This document shows, piece after piece, positions 5,449 to 13,476 of a DNA stretch of 18,727 nt. A program made the translations under genes and the position numbers. The stretch is from Streptococcus mitis (GTDB taxonomy: Bacteria > Bacillota > Bacilli > Lactobacillales > Streptococcaceae), in assembly GCA_001914195.1 (NCBI GenBank), contig MKYF01000021.1, positions 1 through 18,727 on the forward strand, given 5' to 3'. Every line of letters starts with the position of its first letter. The first letter of the stretch is position 1. The notes under the pieces are model-generated. The model was not told where the DNA came from. It made no database searches and saw only the letters and a list, made by a program, of their open reading frames with translations.

Positions 5449-7485
5449 TTATTTGGTATTGATTTGGTTAAAACGTGCAAGTTTAGCTGCTTTTTGAGTT
5501 AAATGAGACAAGATTGCCAAACGATTTTGACGGACTGCCTCGTCTTCAGCCATAACCATGGTATTCTCAAAGAAGGCATCGATGACTGGGCTAAGAGCAA
5601 AAAGTTGTTTCAATTGCTGACTGGCAGTTCCTGACAAAACGAGTGATTCTACTGCTTCTGCCAAGGCTTTTTCTTGATCATTTTCAAAGAGAGCTGAATC
5701 AACTGTAGCAACTCCTTCTGCCTTCTCAGCCAAGTTAAAGGCACGAGAAAGTGATTCAACAGATGGTTTGAAATCTTCTTCCTTGCTTGCTTCTACGAGA
5801 GCACTTGCTGCTTCCAACATATCTGCCACAACAAAGTTCGAACTTGCAAGTACTGCTTCCTTAATATCTTTTGGAGTAGAGCCCATCATCTTATCAACAC
5901 GAGCCTTGATAAAGTCCATCACATCTGCCTTATTTTCATAAGTCAAGCTGTCAAATTTCAAAGCATAAAGGCTATCAATCAACTCATCCATAGCAATGTG
6001 CCAACCAAAGGCATCCAAGATACGAACCACACCTTGAGTCGCGCGACGAAGGGCATAAGGGTCATTAGAACCTGATGGAATCAAGCCTACTGAGAAGAAA
6101 CTCAAAATCGTATCCAATTTGTCTGCAATGGCTAGAATGGCTCCAACCTTGCTCTCTGGAAGTTCTCCTTCGGCTGATGTAGGCATGTAGTGTTCACGAA
6201 TAGCAGCTGCTACCGCTGGAGTTTCCCCAGCAAGAAGGGCATATTTCTCACCCATAATTCCTTGGAGCTCGTCAAATTCACCAACCATCCCAGTCAACAA
6301 GTCAAACTTGTAAATGGCTGCTGCACGGGCTAGGTCAACTGTTTCATCCACTGACAAACCAGCTTTTTCTGCCAAAAGTACAGCGATTTGACCCGTACGA
6401 ATCATGTGTTCACGAAGGGAACCAATTTTCTCATGGAAGGTGACATTGTTTAATTTTTCAACAAGGTCTGAAATAACCAATTTTTGGTCTTCACGCCAGA
6501 AGAATTCACCGTCTTCTAAACGAGCTACTAAGACTTTTTCATTTCCTTTAATGACATTTTCCAAATGCTCTGCATTTCCGTTACGAACAGAAATGAAGTT
6601 TGGCAAGAGCTTGCCGTCTTGATCACGAACAACAAAGTAACGTTGGTGTTCTTTCATTGAAGTCACCAAAACTTCTTCTGGAACTTCAAGGTATTTGGCA
6701 TCAAAACTTCCCATAAAGGCAGTTGGGTATTCAACCAAGTTCAAGACTTCATTAAGCAAATCAGCATCAATTTCGATATGTACACCATGTTTTGCCTCAA
6801 TTTCCTTGATTTGGTCAACAATCATTTGCTCACGTTCACGTGGATCTGCGATTACAAACTGCTTACGAAGGTCTTCTTCGTAGCTCAATGCTGACTGAAT
6901 TTTGGTTTCTTTCCCCAAGAAACGATGACCACGACTCACACGACCTCCCTTAATATCAAGGAAATCCAAGTCAAACTCTTCTTCATCTAGAAGAACAGTC
7001 AAAGTGTGAACAGGGCGGATGTATTCAAAGGTGTTGTTATCCCAGTGCATGCTGACAGGGAAAGTCAATGACTTCAAGACATCTACAACACCAGGAACAA
7101 TTGCTTCAACTGCTTGACCAACTTCTTCCTTAGTGACATAGACATATTCTTCACCCTTGATTTCACGGAATTCGATATCTTCAACAGTCAAGCCTTTTCC
7201 ACGAACAAATCCTTGAGCTGCTTTGGTGAAGTTTCCATCGCTATCCAAGGCAATTTTCTTTGCTGGTCCCTTGAAATCTTCTGTCAAATCAGATTGTTTG
7301 TCTGCAAGACCAGTCACACGAACAGCCAAACGACGTGGTGTTGAGAAGGTTTGAATAGCTTCAAAAGACAAGCGATTTTCCTTAAGGAAGGCTGCCATTT
7401 TTTCGCCTAGTTGTTTTTCACTTGGTGTGACAACATAGGCTGGTAATTCTTCAAGACCGAGTTCTACTAATAAGTTTTTTGTCAT
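5449..7485 (-). CDS. glyS: Glycine--tRNA ligase beta subunit
   Basis: A 678-aa protein of the size usual for bacterial GlyS. It begins MTKNLLVELGLEELPAYVV, the conserved N-terminus, and contains PRRLAVRVTGL, VSRGHRFLG and the TSMKEHQRYF segment near the middle. The C-terminal half has the HD-like LARAAAIYKFDLLTGMVGEF region, SNDPYALRRATQGVVRIL, and a helical anticodon-binding end. The beta subunit provides tRNA recognition and pairs with GlyQ as an alpha2beta2 enzyme charging tRNA-Gly in the cytoplasm. A GGAGAAAAA sequence precedes ATG at 7485. It lies 211 nt after glyQ; the gap holds two hairpins, so it may be regulated separately from glyQ to some extent. Confidence 0.97.
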   Translation of the reverse strand: MTKNLLVELGLEELPAYVVTPSEKQLGEKMAAFLKENRLSFEAIQTFSTPRRLAVRVTGLADKQSDLTEDFKGPAKKIALDSDGNFTKAAQGFVRGKGLTVEDIEFREIKGEEYVYVTKEEVGQAVEAIVPGVVDVLKSLTFPVSMHWDNNTFEYIRPVHTLTVLLDEEEFDLDFLDIKGGRVSRGHRFLGKETKIQSALSYEEDLRKQFVIADPREREQMIVDQIKEIEAKHGVHIEIDADLLNEVLNLVEYPTAFMGSFDAKYLEVPEEVLVTSMKEHQRYFVVRDQDGKLLPNFISVRNGNAEHLENVIKGNEKVLVARLEDGEFFWREDQKLVISDLVEKLNNVTFHEKIGSLREHMIRTGQIAVLLAEKAGLSVDETVDLARAAAIYKFDLLTGMVGEFDELQGIMGEKYALLAGETPAVAAAIREHYMPTSAEGELPESKVGAILAIADKLDTILSFFSVGLIPSGSNDPYALRRATQGVVRILDAFGWHIAMDELIDSLYALKFDSLTYENKADVMDFIKARVDKMMGSTPKDIKEAVLASSNFVVADMLEAASALVEASKEEDFKPSVESLSRAFNLAEKAEGVATVDSALFENDQEKALAEAVESLVLSGTASQQLKQLFALSPVIDAFFENTMVMAEDEAVRQNRLAILSHLTQKAAKLARFNQINTK

Positions 7486-7571
7486 GTTTTTTCTCCGAAA
7501 AATATCTTTTTATTTTCCAGTTTGCCTTATGTGATTGGCATGCAAGCAACCAACTTCGTTGTTTCATTGCT

Positions 7572-7629
7572 AAAATTGGAGCCAAAAGTCTCCAATTTTG
7601 CCTAGTATCCTTAGTTTCACTAAGGATAC
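7572..7629 (-). other. Two strong hairpins in the glyQ-glyS spacer
   Basis: On the minus strand the glyQ-glyS mRNA would form GTATCCTTAG-loop-CTAAGGATAC (7629-7605, perfect 10 bp, 5-nt loop), then AAAATTGGAG-loop-CTCCAATTTT (7599-7572, perfect 10 bp, 8-nt loop). The second ends in four T residues, a weak terminator at most. The 211-bp spacer has no convincing gene. The hairpins may tune glyS level through mRNA processing or partial termination; that is inference. Confidence 0.6.
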
Positions 7630-7696
7630 CTTCATCACTGCGGCAACTGGCTCAGGGCTCACTCTGTTCGCCCATTTTCGTAATTTGTCACTCTCT

Positions 7697-8614
7697 TTAT
7701 TCTGCGTCTTCTGCTAAGAGTTTAGCTCGTGTTGCTTCATCCAAAAGTGGGTAGCCTAGGCGTTTTCGTTCTGCGACAAAGGTTTTGGCTACGACACGGG
7801 CCAAGTTACGGATACGAGCGATATAGCCTGCACGCTCGGTTACAGATACGGCACCACGCGCATCAAGCAGGTTAAAGGTATGTGAACATTTGAGAACATA
7901 GTCATAGGCAGGGTGCACCAATCCTTCTTCCAAGGCGCGACCAGCTTCTTTTTCAAACTTATCAAAGTTTTCAAGCAACATTTCTTGGTCAGAAATTTCA
8001 AACGAATATTTTGAGTGCTCATACTCAGGCTGAATAAAGATTTCTCCGTATTTTACACCATCAGCCCACTCGATATCATAGACAGAGTCTACTTCCTGAA
8101 TATAAGAAGCCAAGCGTTCCAAACCATAAGTGACTTCTGCAGTCACAGGCCCAGTTGCCAATCCACCGACTTGTTGGAAATAAGTGAACTGAGTAATTTC
8201 CATCCCATCAAGCCAAACTTCCCAACCAAGACCAGCTGAACCAGTTGATGGGTTTTCCCAGTTGTCCTCAACGAAACGAATATCGTGTTCCAAAGGATTG
8301 ATTCCCAATTTTTCCAAAGACTCAAGGTAAAGTTCCTGGATATTTGATGGAGATGGCTTCATGACCACTTGGAATTGGTGGTGTTGGTAAAGACGGTTAG
8401 GATTTTCTCCGTAACGACCGTCAGCAGGACGACGTGATGGTTCTACATAAGCCGCATTCCATGGTTCAGGTCCGATAGCACGAAGAAAAGTGTAAGGACT
8501 CATGGTTCCCGCACCTTTTTCATTGTCATAAGCCTGCATAAGCATACAACCTTGGTCATTCCAAAATTGTTGCAAAGTCAAAATAATTTCTTGAAATGTT
8601 AATTTCTTAGACAT
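7697..8614 (-). CDS. glyQ: Glycine--tRNA ligase alpha subunit
   Basis: A 305-aa class II aminoacyl-tRNA synthetase subunit that forms glycyl-adenylate and works with GlyS. The sequence is typical: LTFQEIILTLQQFWNDQGC at the N-terminus, then SPYTFLRAIGPEPWNAAYVE, EPSRRPADGRYGENPNR and QHHQFQVVMKPSP. Later come GWEVWLDGMEITQFTYFQQ and the ARGAVSVTERAGYIARIRNL region at the C-terminus. AAAGGAG precedes ATG at 8614. The gene lies 35 nt downstream of the GFA-family gene and shares the upstream glycine T-box with it, unless a weak internal promoter exists in the short AT-rich gap (about 8615-8660). Confidence 0.97.
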   Translation of the reverse strand: MSKKLTFQEIILTLQQFWNDQGCMLMQAYDNEKGAGTMSPYTFLRAIGPEPWNAAYVEPSRRPADGRYGENPNRLYQHHQFQVVMKPSPSNIQELYLESLEKLGINPLEHDIRFVEDNWENPSTGSAGLGWEVWLDGMEITQFTYFQQVGGLATGPVTAEVTYGLERLASYIQEVDSVYDIEWADGVKYGEIFIQPEYEHSKYSFEISDQEMLLENFDKFEKEAGRALEEGLVHPAYDYVLKCSHTFNLLDARGAVSVTERAGYIARIRNLARVVAKTFVAERKRLGYPLLDEATRAKLLAEDAE

Positions 8615-8649
8615 TGTTTACTCCTTTAATTTATATTATCTTTTTAGAT

Positions 8650-9021
8650 TTATTTATCAAGCAACCAAGAAAAGGCTGGGTCCTGAAAAATATGACGTTT
8701 GGGAACAGTTTGTAAATTCTGATCGCATTCATCTATTGTACCTAATTTCAAAGCACAGACTTCTGGTATATTTTCTTGAACAGTGAAAATTTGACTATGA
8801 CAGTTCTGGCAGTAATAACGCTGTTTTCCTGGAGAAGAACTATAGGAAACAAGCTTTTCTTTTCCATCCAATACTAGCTTTTCACTGCTAACTTTAGCAT
8901 TAACTGTATAGGCAGACGCAGTTGCTTTCCGACAGAATGAGCAATGACAAAAAACTAATTCCGATAATTCCTCATCTAGAGTGTAGGTCACTGCTTTACA
9001 TAAACAAGATCCTTTAAGCAT
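8650..9021 (-). CDS. GFA / CENP-V domain family zinc protein
   Basis: A 123-aa protein with the zinc-binding pattern of the glutathione-dependent formaldehyde-activating (PF04828) fold: CLC (C6, C8), CHCSFC (C25, C27, C30) and CQNC (C71, C74). The seven cysteines match the two-zinc arrangement. GFA enzymes condense formaldehyde with glutathione, but many short members have no known substrate, so a catalytic role is not shown. The start at 9021 is preceded by GAAAGGAG. It is the first gene after the glycine T-box and is followed by glyQ 35 nt on, so its expression should rise when uncharged tRNA-Gly accumulates. The sequence does not reveal why it is coupled to glycine supply. Confidence 0.85.
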   Translation of the reverse strand: MLKGSCLCKAVTYTLDEELSELVFCHCSFCRKATASAYTVNAKVSSEKLVLDGKEKLVSYSSSPGKQRYYCQNCHSQIFTVQENIPEVCALKLGTIDECDQNLQTVPKRHIFQDPAFSWLLDK

Positions 9022-9054
9022 GATGCTCCTTTCTACTTAGGCATTAGACGAATT

Positions 9055-9238
9055 CAAAAAGAACCGAATTTCAACACCCAAGCCTTGCGACTAGGGGCGT
9101 CAGAAACGCGGTTCCACCCTAATTTATTACTTCATTGTTTTTGAAAATACTACAGAAAGCGCCAGTTCTTTATTTTGTCCTACTTGGCTCCCACTATCCC
9201 AAGCTCGCTTGAAGAACGCCATAAGACTTTCTTTCCTG
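9055..9238 (-). promoter_or_regulatory. Glycine T-box leader
   Basis: On the minus strand the T-box core AGGGTGGAACCGCG lies at 9120-9107. Stem I is visible: GTTCTT pairs with AAGAAC (9170-9165), and the following loop reads T-GGC-GC, giving the glycine codon GGC (9163-9161) as specifier. CTTTCTG then closes the lower stem. Downstream, GAACCGCGTTTC (9114-9103) can pair with GAAATTCGGTTC (9072-9061) ahead of five T residues, forming the terminator that competes with the antiterminator. Uncharged tRNA-Gly should therefore permit read-through into the GFA gene, glyQ and glyS. Confidence 0.9.
9056..9114 (-). terminator. Conditional terminator of the glycine T-box
   Basis: On the minus strand the stem pairs 9114-9103 with 9072-9061, followed by TTTTT (9060-9056). 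It is mutually exclusive with the T-box antiterminator. Confidence 0.75.
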
Positions 9239-9244
9239 CTGACT

Positions 9245-9273
9245 ATTATATCAAAAATTAGAACAATGTACAA
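9245..9273 (-). promoter_or_regulatory. Promoter of the T-box/gfa/glyQ/glyS operon
   Basis: On the minus strand: -35 TTGTAC (9273-9268), 17-bp spacer, -10 TATAAT (9250-9245) with TG at the extended -10 position. The predicted start is near 9238, just before Stem I of the T-box. Confidence 0.75.
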
Positions 9274-9289
9274 TTCTTTTTATGATTTT

Positions 9290-10132
9290 CTAGAAATCCA
9301 TATCATCAACTCGTGGAGCACCAGATTGAACAGCAATTGTTTTTAAAGTTTCTCTCTCCTCATGACTCAATTCAATTCCAAAGCAATCAAGATTAGCCTG
9401 AATACGAGACGCTGTGACAGATTTTGGAAGTGGTAAAAATTCTTCTGCTAAGCTCCAAGCCAAGGCTATCTGGGCAACCGATTTTTCGTGATTTGCTGCG
9501 ATTTCTTGGACTTCCTTGCTATCAAATAATTCTCCCTGACCAAAAGGCCCCCAAGCTTCCAATAAAATTTCTTTTTCTCGACAATAAGTTACAACTTCCT
9601 CTTGATACACACCTGGCGCCAAACGAACTTGATTGACTGCTGGAACGATAGTTGCTGTTTCAAGCAAAGCATCCAAATGATGGGGAAGGAAATTACTAAC
9701 TCCAATAGCACGGATTTTGCCTTCTTGATAGAGGTCTTCCATCGCTCTCCAAACTTCCGCATTTCGGATTTTCCAGTGGTTATTTTCTCTGAGCGGTTTT
9801 GGATTTGGCCAATGAATCAAATACAAATCCAAATATTCCAAGCCCAGCTTCTCTAAAGACTCTTCAAAAGCCTGACGAGCTTGCTCATAGGTGTGATTTG
9901 TATTCCAGAGTTTGCTGGTTACAAAAATTTCCTCACGCGGAACGCCACTATCTTGAATAGCACGACCAACGCTTTCTTCATTTTTATAAATCGCTGCCGT
10001 ATCGATATGGCGATAGCCTGCCTTTAAAGCCTCTAGTACAGCTTGATAGGCAATCTCTCCATTTTCAGCTTTCCAGGTTCCAAATCCCAGTACTGGAATT
10101 GTAACACCATTATTTAAAGTATAAGATTTCAT
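9290..10132 (-). CDS. Aldo/keto reductase
   Basis: A 280-aa (beta/alpha)8 NADPH-dependent oxidoreductase of the AKR5-like bacterial group. The start is MKSYTLNNGVTIPVLGFGTW. The catalytic tetrad is present: D44 and Y49 in RHIDTAAIYKNEE, K74 in VTSKLWN and H107 in LYLIHWPNP. The cofactor region includes AIGVSNF, and LPLPKSVTASRIQANLD near the C-terminus contains the PKS motif for the NADPH phosphate. The substrate cannot be deduced. AAAGGA precedes ATG at 10132. A hairpin terminator separates it from pgdA upstream. No terminator is seen between its stop and the T-box promoter 17 bp away, so read-through into the T-box is possible. Confidence 0.93.
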   Translation of the reverse strand: MKSYTLNNGVTIPVLGFGTWKAENGEIAYQAVLEALKAGYRHIDTAAIYKNEESVGRAIQDSGVPREEIFVTSKLWNTNHTYEQARQAFEESLEKLGLEYLDLYLIHWPNPKPLRENNHWKIRNAEVWRAMEDLYQEGKIRAIGVSNFLPHHLDALLETATIVPAVNQVRLAPGVYQEEVVTYCREKEILLEAWGPFGQGELFDSKEVQEIAANHEKSVAQIALAWSLAEEFLPLPKSVTASRIQANLDCFGIELSHEERETLKTIAVQSGAPRVDDMDF

Positions 10133-10154
10133 TATTTTTCCTTTCTATGAGAAG

Positions 10155-10203
10155 AAAATCCAAAGAGCCAAATTTTCAAGGAAAACTTTTCTCTTTAGAT
10201 TTT
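10155..10203 (-). terminator. Terminator downstream of pgdA
   Basis: On the minus strand AAAATCTAAAGAG (10203-10191) pairs with CTCTTTGGATTTT (10167-10155) over 13 bp including one G-U pair. It begins 5 nt after the pgdA stop and ends in a T-rich run (ATTTTCTTCT). Confidence 0.65.
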
Positions 10204-10208
10204 GTGTA

Positions 10209-11600
10209 TTATTGATTGCGGTCGTAATAGAGCTGATGAGCTTTAAGACGAGAGTCTAACAAATCTGGTACGGTTACAAAGTCATAACCTTGCCCTTTCA
10301 AATAGTCAATAACCTTCGGTAGAGCATTTACTGTCTCAGCGTGGATATCATGCATGAGAATAATAGAACCATTCTTGACTTCACGCTGAATTTCTGTCAA
10401 AATAGCTGCTTCATTTTTACTCTTCCAGTCCAGACTATCTACATCCCACATAATAAAACTCAAATCGAGGCTATTGCGAATGTCGTCTGTAATGGCTCCA
10501 TAAGGCGGACGCATGAGTTTTGAACTAGAACCCAGCACCTTAGTCAACGCATCCTCAGTATCAGTAATTTGTTTTTTAGCTTCATCAAGCGAAAGTTTTG
10601 AAAGAACTGGATGGCTCCAACTATGGTTTCCAATGACATGACCATCTGCTTTCATACGTTTCAAAATCTCTTCATTTCCAGAAACATTCTTACCTAAAAC
10701 AAAGAAAGTTGCCTTGATACCATACTTAGAAAGAGTATCTAATGCTTGATTTGTCGTTGTAGGATTTGGTCCATCATCAAAAGTCAAGGCCACTACTTTA
10801 CGATTTTTCTTTTCATAATAAGCCTTATATAGCTCTGCATCCTTATCTAATAAATAAGAGGACTGAATAAGTTCAAAGAAACTAGATACTGGCAAGGCAA
10901 TCTCGTCTAGATTTTCAACTGACTGACTTGGATAAAGGATAATCTGACTATCCTTGTAATCAAAATTCCATGCAGACAAGTCTTGGTCAGAAAAGACTTT
11001 AACAAGTTGATCGACCTTTTCTTGCTCCAATTTCTTATCCTGTAAGAAAGAAGTCAGTTCTTTTATCAGTTGCTCTTTGGCCTTACTAGCATCTGAAAAT
11101 AGTTGATCAAGGGTAAAAGGTTTACCATCTTCTGTCAAATGTACTTTTGCTAGACTAGTTTTTTCAGTCTCTTCAACTTTTGACGAAGTTAAATCATAGA
11201 CTTGTTTCATCACACTTCGGTTGACAATCCCTTTTAAAGTCGAATCCTGTTTCTCCGTATAATAAAAAACCAGATTTTCCTTATCCTCTAGATTGTCTTT
11301 AATATCCTGTGTCATAATTCCCTTTATAGACGAAATCACTTGCTCCCCTTGGAGAGGATAATAGGCAATTACTTCTGCTTGTCCCTTACGAAAATGATCC
11401 TTCTGATTTCCCTCACTCAATTGATCATCTTTCTCTTTTTTGAGCGATTCAATCTTTTGTTCAAAACTTTGTTTTGTGTATATTTTATATCCAATCATCG
11501 AACCAAGGACACAAATACTTACTGAAAAGATAGCTACTAGGGCTATTAGACTCATTCTTATCTTATCGTGATTCTCACGCTTTGCTCTACTTTTATCCAT
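10209..11600 (-). CDS. pgdA: Peptidoglycan N-acetylglucosamine deacetylase
   Basis: A 463-aa membrane-anchored polysaccharide deacetylase that removes N-acetyl groups from peptidoglycan GlcNAc, giving lysozyme resistance in pneumococcus. Residues about 16-38 form one membrane segment after a positively charged start. A middle domain (about 45-260) precedes the NodB/CE4 domain. All CE4 motifs are present at pneumococcal positions: TFDDGP with D275 and metal-binding D276, HSWSH with H326 and H330, RPPYG at 364-368, D391 in DVDSLDW, and LMHD with H417. Length and numbering match pneumococcal PgdA. The ATG at 11600 has no Shine-Dalgarno sequence and sits 6 nt after a good -10, so the mRNA should be leaderless. 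Confidence 0.96.
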   Translation of the reverse strand: MDKSRAKRENHDKIRMSLIALVAIFSVSICVLGSMIGYKIYTKQSFEQKIESLKKEKDDQLSEGNQKDHFRKGQAEVIAYYPLQGEQVISSIKGIMTQDIKDNLEDKENLVFYYTEKQDSTLKGIVNRSVMKQVYDLTSSKVEETEKTSLAKVHLTEDGKPFTLDQLFSDASKAKEQLIKELTSFLQDKKLEQEKVDQLVKVFSDQDLSAWNFDYKDSQIILYPSQSVENLDEIALPVSSFFELIQSSYLLDKDAELYKAYYEKKNRKVVALTFDDGPNPTTTNQALDTLSKYGIKATFFVLGKNVSGNEEILKRMKADGHVIGNHSWSHPVLSKLSLDEAKKQITDTEDALTKVLGSSSKLMRPPYGAITDDIRNSLDLSFIMWDVDSLDWKSKNEAAILTEIQREVKNGSIILMHDIHAETVNALPKVIDYLKGQGYDFVTVPDLLDSRLKAHQLYYDRNQ

Positions 11601-11606
11601 AAGACC

Positions 11607-11635
11607 ATCATATCAAATTCAAGCTATAATTTCAA
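11607..11635 (-). promoter_or_regulatory. Promoter of pgdA, implying a leaderless mRNA
   Basis: On the minus strand: -35 TTGAAA (11635-11630), 17-bp spacer, -10 TATGAT (11612-11607) with TG at the extended -10 position. Only GGTCTT separates the -10 from the ATG, so transcription should start at or next to the start codon. No other start codon with a ribosome binding site is evident. Confidence 0.65.
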
Positions 11636-11669
11636 TGATTTTGGAGGAAATAGTATATTAAAAAAGAGG

Positions 11670-11825
11670 AGTCTGGGACAAAAAGATTTTGATTTCAGGA
11701 ATTCTTTATTATAAGTTTTTAAAATCGATAGATTAGACAAAAAAGCGAACAAAACAGAATCATGAGTGTCAGACAACTTGTTTTGTTCGCTTTTTATATT
11801 TAAGGTTAGACTTTTATCCCAAACT
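11670..11825. repeat. Small inverted-repeat (MITE-like) element in the pgdA-clc gap
   Basis: Ends AGTCTGGGACAAAAAG (11670-11685) and, on the minus strand from 11825, AGTTTGGGATAAAAG form imperfect terminal inverted repeats about 156 bp apart. The interior holds a perfect 16-bp hairpin. I recall sequences starting GAGTCTGGGACAAAA as a common intergenic repeat in streptococci, but the family name is uncertain. It lies between two genes and disrupts neither. The rest of the 309-bp gap is AT-rich, with no gene seen. Confidence 0.55.
11740..11795 (-). terminator. Hairpin terminator after the ylqF-rnhB-clc operon
   Basis: A perfect 16-bp stem pairs 11740-11755 with 11780-11795 (AAAAAGCGAACAAAAC and its complement), with a 24-nt loop. 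The A/T-rich stem ends give a T-run on both strands, so it could work in both directions. The only gene reading into it is clc on the minus strand. Confidence 0.65.
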
Positions 11826-11909
11826 CGATTCCATTGCTGAGAATCGGTTTTCTAATATATTTAATTAAGAAATTTATTTTTCACATAACATAAATTATGT
11901 AAAAATCTT

Positions 11910-13460
11910 CTACAACAATAAATCTTTTACTTTCCCAATTTCACTTTTGGGAATCACTAGATGAATCATATCTCCGAGATACATTCTGGTTGAGCCGTTA
12001 ACTGTTTGGCTCTTGCCATTATGGACTTGAGTTGTGATGAGGATATTATGTGGTAAGTTGAGTTCGTGTACTTGTTTTCCAGCGATTTTGTCTGATACAG
12101 GAATTTCAATGAGGGTGACTTCTCCTTCATCTGTCGCTTCTTCTGGTAGCATTTTTTCCAACATAGCCTCATAGACTGGTGCACCCTTGAGTAGATCCAT
12201 GATGATGTAGGCGACTAAGGTGACTAATCCAAGTGGCATGAGGTTGCGAATATCACCTACCATCTCAGTTACAAGTATCATAGCAGTTAAGGGGGCCTTG
12301 GATATTGCTCCAAAATAACCACTCATTCCTAGAATAACAAATATAGGGAATTGCTCTTGACTGACAAGTCCAAGATTGACACAAATAACACCAACTAGGG
12401 CACCAAGCAGGGAACCAAGCGCCAAAATTGGTAGGAAAATTCCTCCTGGAAGGCCACTTCCATAGCTAATCATGCTCCAAACAAAGCGAATTAAAAAGTA
12501 AACTAATAGAACTTGAAAACTAAAATCTTGCTCAGTTAAGGAAAGAACCAGCTGATTTCCACCACCAAGGATTTGAGGTAAGAAGATTCCGACTGGTATG
12601 ATGAGAATAAAGGCAAGAATTGGGTAATAAGCTCTATCCAAATGTATTTTTTGACCAAACCAATCATAAACTCGACCAACATTGAGCACAGCTTTCTCAT
12701 AGAGAAAACCTGAAAATCCTAGAAAAGTTCCCATAACCAAGTAAATCCAATACTGATCCAAGGTCATGAGTGGGATATTATCTGGCATATCCAGTACTGG
12801 TGTTAGGCCAAATATGAGTAGAGAGACAAAGTTTGCTACGAGACTAGCTGCGAGAGTAGATACCCAGAAAAAGCGTGAAAAATGGTGATAAACTTCTTCT
12901 ACCACAAAGAGAAGTCCTGCAATCGGTGCATTAAAGGCTGCAGCTAGACCAGCGGCAGCTCCACTCGCAATCAAGGAGCGTTCCTCTACTGGACTGGATT
13001 TGAGCCATTTGGAAATTCCTTTACCACCTACCGCTCCAAGTTGAATACTTGGCCCTTCGCGCCCCAGCATCAGGCCACTTGCAATAGCAAGAATTCCTAG
13101 AATATATTTTTTCCAAAGAACTCCCCACCAGTTGAGAGTCATGAGTCCCTTTAATTCGGCTTCGACTTGAGGAATTCCTGAGCCTTTGATATCTTTTTCT
13201 GACCGAGTTAATTTCGCACTGAGTAAGCAGATGAGTAAGTAAAATAAAACCAGTACAAAAAGATTGCGCACTAGGTGTGCTTGATCTTGATAAAGTCCTT
13301 GTATCAGGTGGAAGCCTTTTTCAATTAAGAAACGAAAGGATCCAACGATGATTCCGACAACTAGACCGACAATAATTCCTCGTCCAACTTGGGATAATAT
13401 AGTACTTGAGGCAAAAGCAAATTCTTTCTTGGAGCTGAGTGTTTCTGACTGTTCCTCCAT
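11910..13460 (-). CDS. CLC family H+/Cl- exchange transporter with C-terminal RCK-C/TrkA-C domain
   Basis: About 516 aa. The CLC core carries the selectivity-filter motifs GSGIP (93-97), GREGP (133-137) and GGIFLP. The gating glutamate (E135) and an inner proton-pathway glutamate in FVVEEVYHHF (E188/E189) are both present, which in this family marks an H+/Cl- antiporter and not a channel. After the membrane part, about 80 residues (IPVSDKIAGKQVHELNLP onward) form a regulatory TrkA-C-like domain. Two start codons are possible: ATG at 13466 would sit directly against AAGGA, while ATG at 13460 has 6-nt spacing, so I prefer 13460 (MEEQSETL). It is the third gene of an operon, 16 nt after rnhB. 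Its likely role is acid or ion homeostasis. Confidence 0.92.
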   Translation of the reverse strand: MEEQSETLSSKKEFAFASSTILSQVGRGIIVGLVVGIIVGSFRFLIEKGFHLIQGLYQDQAHLVRNLFVLVLFYLLICLLSAKLTRSEKDIKGSGIPQVEAELKGLMTLNWWGVLWKKYILGILAIASGLMLGREGPSIQLGAVGGKGISKWLKSSPVEERSLIASGAAAGLAAAFNAPIAGLLFVVEEVYHHFSRFFWVSTLAASLVANFVSLLIFGLTPVLDMPDNIPLMTLDQYWIYLVMGTFLGFSGFLYEKAVLNVGRVYDWFGQKIHLDRAYYPILAFILIIPVGIFLPQILGGGNQLVLSLTEQDFSFQVLLVYFLIRFVWSMISYGSGLPGGIFLPILALGSLLGALVGVICVNLGLVSQEQFPIFVILGMSGYFGAISKAPLTAMILVTEMVGDIRNLMPLGLVTLVAYIIMDLLKGAPVYEAMLEKMLPEEATDEGEVTLIEIPVSDKIAGKQVHELNLPHNILITTQVHNGKSQTVNGSTRMYLGDMIHLVIPKSEIGKVKDLLL

Positions 13461-13476
13461 AATCATTCCTTCTAAC

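Noticed and set aside
7479..7754. A 91-aa plus-strand frame over the glyQ-glyS spacer
   Set aside because: It overlaps the ends of both glyS and glyQ on the opposite strand and passes through two hairpins. It looks like a chance frame.
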